From positions 1-53,181 of the forward strand of contig CAYFTG010000007.1 in NCBI GenBank assembly GCA_964346175.1: a stretch of 53,181 nt of DNA, in the 5' to 3' direction. Positions 34,723-43,988 of the stretch are shown here, piece by piece. Each line of letters starts with the position of its first letter. The first letter of the stretch is position 1. The notes below the pieces were generated by a model that ran no database searches, was not told where the DNA came from, and saw nothing but the letters and a program-made list of their open reading frames with translations. The position numbers and the translations under genes are program-made. Origin of the DNA: DTU032 sp964346175. GTDB lineage: Bacteria > Bacillota > Clostridia > Saccharofermentanales > DTU023.

Positions 34723-36294
34723 ATGACAAAACTCAAGAAGAGGCCGTTGGCTCTTATAATTCTCGACGGCTGGGGCTTATCTGATGAAGTCGAAGGGAAT
34801 GCTGTAAAAGCCGCCAATACCCCCTACTTAAATCAACTCTTTGCCGAATGGCCGTCAAGCATGATCTATACCAGTGGACTTGATGTTGGACTTCCTGAAG
34901 GTCAGATGGGCAATTCGGAAGTAGGGCATACCAATATCGGTGCAGGACGCATTGTCTATCAGGATTTGATGCGCATCAATCAGGCTATAGATGACAAAAG
35001 TATTTATGAGAACCATGCTCTAAAAGCGGCAATGTTATCCGCCAGAGATAGAGGCAAAGCTCTGCATTTGACAGGATTGCTGTCCGATGGAGGAGTTCAC
35101 AGTCATATCAATCATCTTTTCGCTTTGTTGGAAATGGCAAAATCCTTTGGCTTAGAAGATGTCTATATCCACGCTTTCTATGACGGCAGAGATACGCCGC
35201 CTGAGTCAGGCCTGCACTACACGGAAGCACTGGAAGCTTTTATTCAGAAGCATGAAATTGGAAAAATTGCTTCCGTTTCCGGACGCTACTACGCTATGGA
35301 TCGTGACAAACGCTGGGAGCGCGTGCGCCTCGCATATCGTGCTTTAACCGACATTGATTACGGCGGACCGCGTAATATGTCCGCTGTGGAATACATCAAA
35401 GATTCCTATGCCAAGGGAGTTACGGACGAGTTTTTGAATCCTGCTCAGATAGTGGACGCAGTAGGTAGGCCCATCAGTCTGGTGGAAGCCGGCGACAGTT
35501 TCATTTTCTTCAACTTCCGCCCTGATAGAGCGCGAGAACTGACTCGCTCTTTAATGGATGAAGAATTTGCAGAATTCCCTACGGTGGTTGAGCCGGGTAG
35601 TCTGAACTATGTGAGCATGACCGAATACGATGATGATTTTAATGCTTACAAGAATTTAAATATCGCTTTCGAGACAGAGAACGTTAGTGATAACCTGGGA
35701 GAAGTGTTTTCGCGGGCGGGACTGAAACAGCTGCGTGCGGCGGAAACTGAGAAATATGCTCATGTGACGTTCTTTCTCAATGGCGGGCGTGAGGAAAATT
35801 TCCCCGGCGAGGATCGCCTGCTCATTCCATCTCCGAAAGTTGCGACTTACGACCTGCAACCGGAGATGAGCGCTCCCGAACTTACCGAATCTGTGGCCCA
35901 ATTAATTGAGCAAAATCTTTACGACCTAATCGTGACGAATTACGCCAATTGCGACATGGTCGGACATACGGGCATTTTCTCGGCGGCTGTCGCGGCCGTT
36001 GAGACAGTTGATAGAAGTATGGCGAGGCTTGTCCCGCTGATTTTGGAGCGGGGAGGGGTTGCTCTAATCACTTCCGATCACGGCAACGCAGAGTCAATGA
36101 TTGACCGGGAAAAATCCGGACCTTTTACAGCTCATACTTCCACGCCGGTCCCGTTAATCTTAGCCGGAGTCAGTGATGTCGAGCTGGAGAATGGCAGGTT
36201 AGCTGATTTAGCTCCGACTATACTGGACCTAGCCGGCTTGGAAAAACCGGAAGCGATGACTGGGAAGTCCCTGATTAGAAAATCTGATAAGTAA
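34723..36294 (+). CDS. gpmI: 2,3-bisphosphoglycerate-independent phosphoglycerate mutase
   Basis: Interconverts 3- and 2-phosphoglycerate using two Mn ions, the step after Pgk. 523 residues, slightly longer than the usual 510-515. Motifs of the alkaline-phosphatase superfamily are visible: LIILDGWGLS, the phosphoserine site QMGNSEVGHTNIGAGR (Ser65), DGRDTPP, NFRPDRARE, NYANCDMVGHTG and TSDHGNAE. Start at ATG 34723 behind AAGAAAGGG. It is in the same direction as pgk-tpi, with 20 bases between them. Confidence 0.96.
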   Translation: MTKLKKRPLALIILDGWGLSDEVEGNAVKAANTPYLNQLFAEWPSSMIYTSGLDVGLPEGQMGNSEVGHTNIGAGRIVYQDLMRINQAIDDKSIYENHALKAAMLSARDRGKALHLTGLLSDGGVHSHINHLFALLEMAKSFGLEDVYIHAFYDGRDTPPESGLHYTEALEAFIQKHEIGKIASVSGRYYAMDRDKRWERVRLAYRALTDIDYGGPRNMSAVEYIKDSYAKGVTDEFLNPAQIVDAVGRPISLVEAGDSFIFFNFRPDRARELTRSLMDEEFAEFPTVVEPGSLNYVSMTEYDDDFNAYKNLNIAFETENVSDNLGEVFSRAGLKQLRAAETEKYAHVTFFLNGGREENFPGEDRLLIPSPKVATYDLQPEMSAPELTESVAQLIEQNLYDLIVTNYANCDMVGHTGIFSAAVAAVETVDRSMARLVPLILERGGVALITSDHGNAESMIDREKSGPFTAHTSTPVPLILAGVSDVELENGRLADLAPTILDLAGLEKPEAMTGKSLIRKSDK

Positions 36295-36298
36295 TAAG

Positions 36299-36307
36299 TG
36301 CTATAAT
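36299..36307 (+). promoter_or_regulatory. nifJ: Extended -10 promoter element for the PFOR gene
   Basis: TGCTATAAT, a perfect extended -10, begins five bases after the gpmI stop and 59 bases before the PFOR ATG. No convincing -35 lies at the usual distance, which is common for extended -10 promoters. Confidence 0.5.
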
Positions 36308-36357
36308 GTTTGCGGATAAAAAGCAGGATTTCCTGCAATTAGGATAAGGAGTAATAA

Positions 36358-39300
36358 ATGCAGAAAAACAAGAAATTTATGACAATGGACGGTAACGAAG
36401 CAGCTGCATATTCGTCTTACGCGTTTACAGAGGTTGCAGGTATATACCCCATTACACCATCATCACCAATGGCAGACTTGGTTGATAAATGGTCTCAGCA
36501 AGGCCGAAAGAACATTTTCGGTCAAACTGTAAACGTAGTAGAGATGCAATCAGAGGGTGGCGCAGCAGGAGTTGTCCACGGTTCTCTGGCTAGCGGAGCG
36601 TTGACAACAACCTACACAGCTTCGCAGGGATTACTGCTCATGGTGCCTAATATGTACAAGTTGGCCGGTGAGCTTTTACCAGCGGTCTTCCACGTTACAG
36701 CTCGGTCCATTGCTGCCCATGCTCTTTCCATTTTCGGTGACCACAGTGATGTTATGGCTGCGAGACAAACAGGATTTGCTCTCTTAGCATCTTCCAGTGT
36801 CCAAGAAGCTATGGACTTAGGCGCTATCGCACACTTAGCAGCGATTAAAGGCAGAGTACCTTTCATGCATTTCTTCGATGGTTTCCGTACTTCACACGAA
36901 ATACAGAAGATTGAAGTCTTTGATTATGAGGATATAGCAGGCTTGGTTGATATGGAGGCAGTTCAGGCCTTCCGCGACCGCGGACTGACACCGAACGCTC
37001 CTACACTGAGAGGTACAGCTCAAAATCCTGACATCTTCTTCCAGCAGAAGGAAGCGGCTAATGCCTACTATGAAGCACTTCCCGCTATTGTTGAAGAATA
37101 TATGGATGAGTTCGGCCAGATCACCGGGCGTTACTATAAACCTTTCGCCTATCATGGCGCTCCTGATGCTGAAGAGATTATTATCTGCATGGGTTCCGTC
37201 TATGAGACAGCTTGTGAGACAGTAGATTTCCTCAATAAAAATGGAAGCAAGACCGGTGTCTTACACGTTCACCTCTATCGTCCCTTCGTGGATGCTCTGC
37301 TTTTGGAAGCCATTCCGGAAACAGTTAAGCGCATAGCAGTGCTCGACCGCACAAAAGAGTCCGGATCTACCGGTGAACCTCTCTATCTCGACGTCGTCAA
37401 AGCTCTGAGCAAGAAGCGTCCTGAGGTCGAGATCGTCGGCGGTCGTTATGGTTTGGGCTCAAAGAACACGACGCCTTCACAGATCGTTTCCGTTTTTGAA
37501 AACCTGAAACTTCCCGAAGCGAAAAATAATTTTACCATTGGTATTGTTGACGATGTCAGCTTCCTTTCGCTGCCCGCCGGCGAAGAAGTCGACGTGACAG
37601 ATGAAGATACCTTCCAGGCACGTTTCTGGGGTCTAGGTTCCGACGGAACAGTCGGCGCCAACAAAAACTCAATTAGAATCATCGGAGACCACACAGACCA
37701 GTACGCTCAAGCCTACTTCTCTTACGACTCCAAAAAGTCTGGCGGTGTAACTATTTCTGACTTGCGTTTCGGCAAGAATCCGATTCGCGCACCTTATCTG
37801 GTTCACACTGCAGACTTTGTTGCTTGCCACACTCCGGCATACATTTATGGCTACGATATGTTGACCCCGCTGAAGAAGGGCGGTTCTTTCCTACTGAATA
37901 TAGGTTGGAGCGACGAAGAGATCGAAGAAAAGCTACCTGCCAGCATTAAGCGGGCCCTAGCTGAAAAGGAAGTCGATTTCTACGTTATAGACGCTGCTGC
38001 TATAGCTGAAGAGCTTGGCTTGGGCGGGCGCATTAATACCATCTGTCAGGCAGCGTTCTTCAAGATCAGCGAAGTAATCCCTGTCGACGACGCTATCACC
38101 TACATGAAAGAAGCTATCGTTTCTTCTTACGGCAAGCGCGGCGAAGACATCGTCAAGATGAACTACAATGCTGTGGATGCCGGAATTTCTCAATTGAGAA
38201 AGGTAGAAGTTCCTTCTAGCTGGATCAATGCAGAAGAGGCAACGGACAGCAAGCGTGAGGCTCCGGCTTTTGTCACAAATATTGCCGATATTATGAACCG
38301 TCAGGAGGGAGACTCCTTGCCGGTGTCAGCCTTTGTTGATCATGTTGACGGCACCTTCCCGCAGGGAACATCCCGTTATGAAAAGCGCGGCGTTGCCTTT
38401 AATATCCCGCGTTGGATTCCCGAAAACTGCATTCAGTGTAACCAGTGCTCATATGTCTGTCCGCACGCAGTCATCCGCCCTTTCCTTTTAGATGAAGAAG
38501 AAAAGGCACAAGCTCCGGAAGGCTACGACACTCTTACTGGGATGAGACAGTACGATCAGTATCAGTTCCGTATTCAGCCGTCAGCTCTTGACTGCACCGG
38601 TTGTGGAAACTGCGCTGAAGTCTGCCCCGCCAAAGAAAAAGCTTTGGTTATGGAACCCTTGGCTAATCAGATGCATCAGGCAGATAATTGGGATTTCTCC
38701 ATGACTTTGTCACGGAAAGAAAACCCCTTGCAGAAATATTCGGTCAAAGGTAGCCAGTTTGAAGAACCCTTGCTCGAGTTCTCCGGCGCCTGTGCCGGTT
38801 GCGGCGAGACACCGTATGTGAAACTTGTGACTCAGCTCTTCGGCGATCGCATGATGATAGCGAACGCTACAGGTTGTACCTCCATTTGGGGCGGTTCAGC
38901 ACCCTCCATGCCGTATTGCCCGAACGTAGACGGACACGGTCCTTCTTGGGCTAACTCCTTGTTCGAAGATAACGCTGAGTACGGTCTGGGCATGTACCTT
39001 GGCTACAAACAGCTGCGTGCTCGCGCTATGGAAATGGTAGACGAACTCAGAAAGTTTGAACTGCCGGCAGAATTAAGCGAAGCCTTAACAGATTACGTTG
39101 AATTTGCACAGGACAAAGAGCGTAGCCGCGAAGTTTCCGACAAGCTGACCGAGGCTTTGAAAGCCAGTACGCTCAGCGGCGAAGCTAAAGAAATCTGCAT
39201 CCGCTTGGTTGACCTTTCCGATTACCTTATGCTCCGCTCACAGTGGATCATCGGTGGTGACGGCTGGGCTTATGATATCGGCTATGGTGGTCTTGATCAC

Positions 39301-39891
39301 GTTTTAGCCAGTGGCCAAAACGTTAACGTCCTAGTACTAGATACAGAAGTTTACTCCAATACAGGTGGACAAGCCTCTAAGGCCACTCCCTTAGGTGCAG
39401 TCGCACAGTTCGCGGCCGGCGGTAAGGAACGTCATAAGAAAGATTTGGGCCTGATGGCAATGTCTTACGGCTATGTCTACGTCGCCCAGGTCGCAATGGG
39501 AGCCAACCAGAATCAGACTCTGAGAGCTCTGAAAGAGGCGGAAGAGTACGATGGTCCTTCATTGGTCATTGCATACGCCCCCTGCATTAACCACGGTATC
39601 CGTGGTGGCATGGTTTTGTCTCAGCAGCGTGAAAAAGATGCTGTCGAGACAGGATACTGGCATCTCTATCGCTTTAATCCTGACCAGGAGCAGGAAGGCA
39701 AGAATCCATTTGTCCTCGACTCCAAGGAGCCCAAGCGCGACTATACCGAATTCCTGAAGGGCGAAGTACGTTATACTTCGCTGGCTCAGAAATACAGTCC
39801 GGAAAGGATAGAGGAGATCTTTGCTAAAGCACGTACTGCTGCAGATCGTCGTTACAGAACCTATCAGCGACTGGCGGCACTTGAAGATTAA
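36358..39891 (+). CDS. nifJ: Pyruvate:ferredoxin (flavodoxin) oxidoreductase
   Basis: Single-chain PFOR, 1177 residues, normal length. It oxidises pyruvate with CoA to acetyl-CoA, CO2 and reduced ferredoxin. Domains in order: N-terminal pyrimidine-binding domain (YPITPSSPMADLVD), transketolase-C-like domain, gamma domain, an 8-Fe ferredoxin domain with CIQCNQCSYVCPH and CTGCGNCAEVCP, then the TPP pyrophosphate domain with CAGCGETPYVKL, GCTSIWGG, GGDGWAYDIGYGG and NTGGQASKATP. GGATAAGGAG precedes the ATG. It links pyruvate from the citramalate pathway and glycolysis to Rnf. Confidence 0.97.
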   Translation: MQKNKKFMTMDGNEAAAYSSYAFTEVAGIYPITPSSPMADLVDKWSQQGRKNIFGQTVNVVEMQSEGGAAGVVHGSLASGALTTTYTASQGLLLMVPNMYKLAGELLPAVFHVTARSIAAHALSIFGDHSDVMAARQTGFALLASSSVQEAMDLGAIAHLAAIKGRVPFMHFFDGFRTSHEIQKIEVFDYEDIAGLVDMEAVQAFRDRGLTPNAPTLRGTAQNPDIFFQQKEAANAYYEALPAIVEEYMDEFGQITGRYYKPFAYHGAPDAEEIIICMGSVYETACETVDFLNKNGSKTGVLHVHLYRPFVDALLLEAIPETVKRIAVLDRTKESGSTGEPLYLDVVKALSKKRPEVEIVGGRYGLGSKNTTPSQIVSVFENLKLPEAKNNFTIGIVDDVSFLSLPAGEEVDVTDEDTFQARFWGLGSDGTVGANKNSIRIIGDHTDQYAQAYFSYDSKKSGGVTISDLRFGKNPIRAPYLVHTADFVACHTPAYIYGYDMLTPLKKGGSFLLNIGWSDEEIEEKLPASIKRALAEKEVDFYVIDAAAIAEELGLGGRINTICQAAFFKISEVIPVDDAITYMKEAIVSSYGKRGEDIVKMNYNAVDAGISQLRKVEVPSSWINAEEATDSKREAPAFVTNIADIMNRQEGDSLPVSAFVDHVDGTFPQGTSRYEKRGVAFNIPRWIPENCIQCNQCSYVCPHAVIRPFLLDEEEKAQAPEGYDTLTGMRQYDQYQFRIQPSALDCTGCGNCAEVCPAKEKALVMEPLANQMHQADNWDFSMTLSRKENPLQKYSVKGSQFEEPLLEFSGACAGCGETPYVKLVTQLFGDRMMIANATGCTSIWGGSAPSMPYCPNVDGHGPSWANSLFEDNAEYGLGMYLGYKQLRARAMEMVDELRKFELPAELSEALTDYVEFAQDKERSREVSDKLTEALKASTLSGEAKEICIRLVDLSDYLMLRSQWIIGGDGWAYDIGYGGLDHVLASGQNVNVLVLDTEVYSNTGGQASKATPLGAVAQFAAGGKERHKKDLGLMAMSYGYVYVAQVAMGANQNQTLRALKEAEEYDGPSLVIAYAPCINHGIRGGMVLSQQREKDAVETGYWHLYRFNPDQEQEGKNPFVLDSKEPKRDYTEFLKGEVRYTSLAQKYSPERIEEIFAKARTAADRRYRTYQRLAALED

Positions 39892-39924
39892 CTTGTGTCT
39901 AAGTAGTTAAATTTGATAAGATTA

Positions 39925-39954
39925 CAGAGAGCCGGATCACCCGGCTCTCTGTTT
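39925..39954 (+). terminator. Intrinsic terminator after PFOR
   Basis: CAGAGAGCCGG, 5-base loop, CCGGCTCTCTG, then TTTC. Strong 11-bp stem but short T-tract, so partial readthrough to dnaD is possible. Confidence 0.7.
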
Positions 39955-39974
39955 CACAGGCAAGGAGAAGTACA

Positions 39975-41000
39975 TTGCGCATCATTCACAATCGCAACTC
40001 AACCTTCAGCGATACAGCTGTAGCCGATATTTTTATCCATGACTTTATGGTCAAACTGGATGGAGATGCGGTCAAGTGTTATTTGCTGCTTTTGAGTGTG
40101 GCTGAGAATGGTTCTCGCGTGATGACAGCTGATGATATGGCTGCCCGTCTTGGTATTAGCAGGAAGAAAGTTGATGAACACCTGCAACAACTGGAAGACG
40201 AAGGTTTGCTCAGCATCAGTCAGCACGATATTCGCCTTTTGGATATTAAAGCCAAAGAGTTGGAACGCCGTTTCCGTCCCAAAGAAACCGCCCCTCCGAG
40301 CGACATCATTGAGCGCGAGAAGGAGCACGAGGAGAGGGAACAAATTACCAACGACATCAATATGACTTTTTTCCAAGGAACCATGACTTACACTTGGTAC
40401 GAGCTAATTGATTACTGGTTTGACCACCACGGCTTCGAGCCGGCTGTCATGTATTCCTTATTTCAGGAAGCAGCTAACGCCAATGCGCTGCGCACAACCG
40501 CCTACATCAGACGAATAGCTGAAGATTGGTCACAGGCAGGTATTAAGACTTATGATCAGCTGAATGTTTATTACGAACGCTTTTTAGAAAAGAAGCAACT
40601 GCAGTCGCTGGTGGCGAAGAACCTTAGGCGTCGTTTATCTGAACCGGATAATATTTTGATCACTAGTTGGATGGATGAATACGGATACTCTGTTCCTATT
40701 GTCGAAGTTGCTCTGTCGAAACTGACCGGTGCCAGTTCGCCCAGCGTCAAGTATTTAGATTCAATCTTGAGTGAGTGGCACGCAGCCGGTTTGCAGACTG
40801 TGGAAGAGATAGAAGAATACGAGAGAGATTACCGCCAGAAGCGCGCGAGTAAGAAGGACTCAGCGAAGACTTCCAGCGGAGATTTTACAATGAGTGATGC
40901 CAGCAAGGCGGAAGTGGAAGAAATCAGCCAAGAATTGGCACAGCGCATTCCTCGACCTCGTTTAAAGAAGTCAGATGATGCTTCAGGCAAAGAAGGTTAG
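39975..41000 (+). CDS. dnaD: DnaD-like primosomal protein with two DnaD domains
   Basis: Replication initiation/restart factor of the Bacillota primosome. The 341 residues hold an N-terminal winged-helix domain (about 10-90: IFIHDFMVKLDGDAVKCYLL, RLGISRKKVDEHLQQLEDEG) and two C-terminal DnaD-type helical domains (about 133-205 and 212-285), each ending in a YxRxIxxxW-like motif (YIRRIAEDW, YLDSILSEW). TTG start at 39975 with AAGGAGAAG 7 bases upstream; no better ATG is available. The helicase-loader gene follows at once. Confidence 0.87.
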   Translation: MRIIHNRNSTFSDTAVADIFIHDFMVKLDGDAVKCYLLLLSVAENGSRVMTADDMAARLGISRKKVDEHLQQLEDEGLLSISQHDIRLLDIKAKELERRFRPKETAPPSDIIEREKEHEEREQITNDINMTFFQGTMTYTWYELIDYWFDHHGFEPAVMYSLFQEAANANALRTTAYIRRIAEDWSQAGIKTYDQLNVYYERFLEKKQLQSLVAKNLRRRLSEPDNILITSWMDEYGYSVPIVEVALSKLTGASSPSVKYLDSILSEWHAAGLQTVEEIEEYERDYRQKRASKKDSAKTSSGDFTMSDASKAEVEEISQELAQRIPRPRLKKSDDASGKEG

Positions 41001-41004
41001 ATTA

Positions 41005-42018
41005 ATGTCACGCTTGGAAAAACGCATCAATAGAGATTTAGCAGCGATATATTCACAGCGCCGCGTCATAGCGGAGAAACGTTGTGAACAGAAACGTGAC
41101 GATTTGTATCAGCAATATCCCGAACTGGAAGAGATGGATCTTAAGATTCAACAGGCCGGCATCTCAGGTCTGTATCGTGCTTTGGGTATGGATTGCGATG
41201 AACACTGTTTGACGAGCACGATTAGTGAGCGCGAAGAGTTTTTGTCTGCCCGTGGTATTGAGGCTGATTATGACAGCCCCGAGTATTCCTGTTCCTTATG
41301 CGACGATTCGGGGTACCTAGAGACAGGGGAGTGGTGTCCTTGCCGCAGGCGGCTGTTTCAGAAGGAAATTTCTCGCTATTTGCCGATCCCACTTCAAGAT
41401 GATGCCCGCTTTGCCAATTTTAATTTGAATCTTTTTACGGATTCAGCCGGTAAGAGTGAGCTTTCAGCCCGCGAACGCATGCGCGAGCTGCGCGAAGTGA
41501 CGGTTTTTTACTCACGCCATTTTGCTCAGGTTCAGGATCAGAATTTGCTCTTTTCAGGTGAGGCCGGAACGGGCAAAACCTTCTTAATGCAGTCTATCGG
41601 CCGGGAAGTACTAGAGCAAGATTATACTGTTCTCTATGTCACCGCACCTATCGCTTTCGAATGGATGAAAACGATGACAGTGCTGCGTCAGACTTACAAT
41701 CCGGATCGAGCAAAATTCGATGAAATGGAACTCTTGACTGATGCTCTGCTGACGGTTGATTTGCTCTTGCTTGATGACTTGGGCAGCGAGCTCAACGCCA
41801 GCTGGTCGATGCAAGACAATACATCAAATTTCCTTACTTTGTTGGATACGCGATTGCACAAATCACTGCACAGCATTATTGCTACCAACCTCAGCGACGC
41901 TGATTTACGTTCCACCTACGATAAGCGCACTTACAGTCGCCTTATGGGCAATTACATCTTCTATCGTTTTCCTGACGGCGATATCCGCCTAAAAGTACGA
42001 CAGCAGAGTCAAGGATAG
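41005..42018 (+). CDS. dnaC: DnaI/DnaC-type replicative helicase loader (AAA+ ATPase)
   Basis: Loads the DnaB-type helicase onto DNA. 337 residues from ATG 41005 (MSRLEKRINRDL) behind AGAAGG; an ATG at 40975 inside dnaD is less likely. The N-terminal half has a four-cysteine zinc-finger-like motif (CSLCDD...WCPCRRR). The AAA+ half has Walker A GEAGTGKTFL, Walker B LLLLDDLGSE, sensor 1 (IIATNLSD) and an arginine-finger region (YDKRTYSRLMGN). It pairs with dnaD directly upstream, as in Bacillota primosome operons. Confidence 0.92.
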   Translation: MSRLEKRINRDLAAIYSQRRVIAEKRCEQKRDDLYQQYPELEEMDLKIQQAGISGLYRALGMDCDEHCLTSTISEREEFLSARGIEADYDSPEYSCSLCDDSGYLETGEWCPCRRRLFQKEISRYLPIPLQDDARFANFNLNLFTDSAGKSELSARERMRELREVTVFYSRHFAQVQDQNLLFSGEAGTGKTFLMQSIGREVLEQDYTVLYVTAPIAFEWMKTMTVLRQTYNPDRAKFDEMELLTDALLTVDLLLLDDLGSELNASWSMQDNTSNFLTLLDTRLHKSLHSIIATNLSDADLRSTYDKRTYSRLMGNYIFYRFPDGDIRLKVRQQSQG

Positions 42019-42040
42019 GCTTAAGTGTGAGATAGACAGT

Positions 42041-42442
42041 ATGCGTTGCGGAATTGATGTCATCCAAATAGCACGTATTGAGCAGGCAGTTGAGAGGAGC
42101 GGCAGGCGCTTCTTAGAACGCGTTTTTACGGCTTCTGAGCTTGAGCTATGTAAAGACTCGCTGCAGCGATTATCCGGCCGTTTTGCAGCCAAGGAGGCGG
42201 TATCTAAGGCTCTTGGTACCGGTTTCTGGAGTGAAGGTATTTCTCTACATGATATTGAGATCCTGAGTAGTGAGTCAGGAGAGCCGGAACTGCATCTGCA
42301 TGGAGCAGCTCGCACGCGCGCAGACAAAATGGGCGCTTGCGAAATAGCTGTGAGCATTTCTCACGAGAAGGATTATGCTGTGGCTATTTGTGTTTTTAAT
42401 ACTGTTAAGGGAAATTCAGAGGCCTTTGCCGAGAATACATAG
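42041..42442 (+). CDS. acpS: Holo-[acyl-carrier-protein] synthase
   Basis: Transfers 4'-phosphopantetheine from CoA to fatty-acid ACP. 133 residues with the two AcpS signatures: GIDVIQIARIE at the N-terminus (catalytic Asp) and GRFAAKEAVSKALGTG near residue 46 (metal-binding Glu, Lys). Start at ATG 42041 (MRCGIDV); the upstream GAGATAG is a weak ribosome site. It abuts the next gene without a gap. It would not modify CitD, which needs CitX/CitG. Confidence 0.94.
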   Translation: MRCGIDVIQIARIEQAVERSGRRFLERVFTASELELCKDSLQRLSGRFAAKEAVSKALGTGFWSEGISLHDIEILSSESGEPELHLHGAARTRADKMGACEIAVSISHEKDYAVAICVFNTVKGNSEAFAENT

Positions 42443-43597
42443 ATGAAAAAAGCTGATTCAAACGATCCTAATAAAAAGATTTCACTTAAGAGAAGACCTG
42501 GTGCCAGAGAGGATATCTTTGTTGATAAAGGTCAGGATCCCCACGTCCCGAAAAATCTCTACGTTACCCCTAAGAAAAGACGACTGCCGCCGTGGTTGAT
42601 TCCGCTGACCATTATCGTTCTGCTTTTGTTGGCGGTCTTTGTGCTCTTGCCCGCTTTGTTGTCGGATGTGAAGGTGAACGAGCCGACAGCAACAGAGCCG
42701 CCGAACGTAACGGAGCCTGCGATTCCGCATGCAGGAGTCGGGGATAGGGCGGTACTTAAGCGTACCTCGGCTTTTGTGTTCGAGGAGCCGGACAAGACCT
42801 CTCCTCATATCTGTGAGCTCTTGCTGAACGAAGAGCTAGTTATTAGGGATACTTCACGCCGGGATTGGTTGGGCGTGGAACTTGCTGACGGACTTTCGGG
42901 TTACGTAGAAAGAGATGCCCTGACAGCTGACACGTCCTCTTTGCAGCGTGAAGATGCCGTCATGAAGATAATTGTCAGGGATTCTTTTAAGCGGGTTATG
43001 TCGCATGCTAGGGGCGGTACCTTGCTGATCGAGGCTCCGATGGGTGCAGTCCTTTACGCTGACTATCACAATAGTGGCTTAGTCCGCGTCAAATTACCTG
43101 AAGGCGAATTGGGCTGGATGAACACACAGGGTGTGTTCTTACTTGAAGTCGATCAGGAACTGCCGTTGAGTGATGATTTTGCTCAAAGCTTTGTTTCGAC
43201 GGCGATCGCCTTTGAAAACGCTGCTCATGTTCCGGGCGGTCAAACCCGGCGCGGAGTTTCTACTGCCGGCATCGTGCGGCTTGCTGCGTTTCTTAACGGT
43301 CTGGAACTGCCGCGTACAGCAGAGCAGTTGCTGAATGTTGGAACCGCAGTCGATCTGCCGCAAACCTCCGCACAACCTGCGATCATGTATCTGAGGCCGG
43401 GCGATTTGGTTTTTTTCCATGAGAAGGCGGATGCACAGAGCCTGGATCGTATGGCGCTGTGCTTGAATGAGGACAGGCTGTTGCTGAGCTTACACAATAA
43501 AGCCAGTATGCAGCTAATTGATTTTGACTCGAGAGAGGCGCTGAACTTGTCGGAGCGTATCATGGAGGTGCGCAGATTAGATCCGGAGAACGAATAG
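42443..43597 (+). CDS. Membrane-anchored protein with SH3-like region and degenerate NlpC/P60 domain
   Basis: 384 residues: basic cytoplasmic N-terminus, one TM (about 51-73), Thr/Pro linker, SH3b-like region (about 98-160), a second beta-rich segment, then a domain with NlpC/P60 layout (about 245-355). In it, LRPGDLVFFHEK matches the conserved PGDLVFF, and RRGVSTAGIVRLAAFLNGLELPR matches the helix that normally starts GxDCSGL, but the catalytic Cys is Thr274. The GHVGIY histidine is replaced (DRMALCL, Arg336) and the third site is Leu348. It is therefore probably a non-catalytic wall-binding pseudoenzyme. It starts right after acpS. Confidence 0.7.
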   Translation: MKKADSNDPNKKISLKRRPGAREDIFVDKGQDPHVPKNLYVTPKKRRLPPWLIPLTIIVLLLLAVFVLLPALLSDVKVNEPTATEPPNVTEPAIPHAGVGDRAVLKRTSAFVFEEPDKTSPHICELLLNEELVIRDTSRRDWLGVELADGLSGYVERDALTADTSSLQREDAVMKIIVRDSFKRVMSHARGGTLLIEAPMGAVLYADYHNSGLVRVKLPEGELGWMNTQGVFLLEVDQELPLSDDFAQSFVSTAIAFENAAHVPGGQTRRGVSTAGIVRLAAFLNGLELPRTAEQLLNVGTAVDLPQTSAQPAIMYLRPGDLVFFHEKADAQSLDRMALCLNEDRLLLSLHNKASMQLIDFDSREALNLSERIMEVRRLDPENE

Positions 43598-43617
43598 TTT
43601 TTTCTGGTTTTTTCCAC

Positions 43618-43646
43618 TTGCTAACGACCTTTGATTGTGCTACTAT
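43618..43646 (+). promoter_or_regulatory. rpmB: Candidate rpmB promoter and leader hairpin
   Basis: TTGCTA (43618-43623), 17 bases, TACTAT (43641-43646). The predicted leader of about 63 bases holds a small GC hairpin (TTGCGCG TTTAG CGCGAA, about 43650-43667) before AGGAGG. Whether the hairpin has a regulatory role is unknown. Confidence 0.5.
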
Positions 43647-43715
43647 CTTTGTTGCGCGTTTAGCGCGAATACTTCTCCGAGGTTTATTCCTTGGGGCGTG
43701 ACAGGAGGTAAAAGC

Positions 43716-43913
43716 ATGGCCAAGTGTGAAGTATGCCAGAAGGATATGTTTTTTGGTAGAAAGCTCAGTATTACACGTTCGCAGATTGCTCGCCGTGCCA
43801 AGAATCGTCAGCGCGCAAACATTAAGAGAGTGCGTGTAATGGTTGACGGCACTCCCAAGAGAATGAACGTTTGTACTAACTGCCTTAAGAGTGGCAGAGT
43901 AGAGCGAGCATAA
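43716..43913 (+). CDS. rpmB: 50S ribosomal protein L28 (bL28)
   Basis: 65-residue large-subunit ribosomal protein beginning MAKCEVCQKDMFFGRK at ATG 43716, with AGGAGG at 43703-43708; a longer upstream reading from 43635 is not supported. It keeps a four-cysteine zinc-ribbon pattern (CEVC near the start, CTNC near the end), the zinc-binding form of L28. Basic core RRAKNRQRANIKRVRV. Terminator follows. Confidence 0.96.
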   Translation: MAKCEVCQKDMFFGRKLSITRSQIARRAKNRQRANIKRVRVMVDGTPKRMNVCTNCLKSGRVERA

Positions 43914-43947
43914 GCTCTCAACAAACTCTAATAGTTCTAAGTATACG

Positions 43948-43984
43948 GACCAGCCGGCTTGTGAAGTGGCTGGTCTTTTATTTT
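43948..43984 (+). terminator. Intrinsic terminator after rpmB
   Basis: GACCAGCC, inner loop with a small CTT/AAG stem, GGCTGGTC, then TTTTATTTT. Confidence 0.85.
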
Positions 43985-43988
43985 CCCT

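Noticed and set aside
41989..42357. A reading frame antisense to acpS
   Set aside because: acpS has both family signatures on the plus strand; the antisense frame is a shadow.
43635..43715. A 27-residue N-terminal extension of L28
   Set aside because: The strong AGGAGG site and the MAK start at 43716 match the family, and a promoter and leader overlap the extension.
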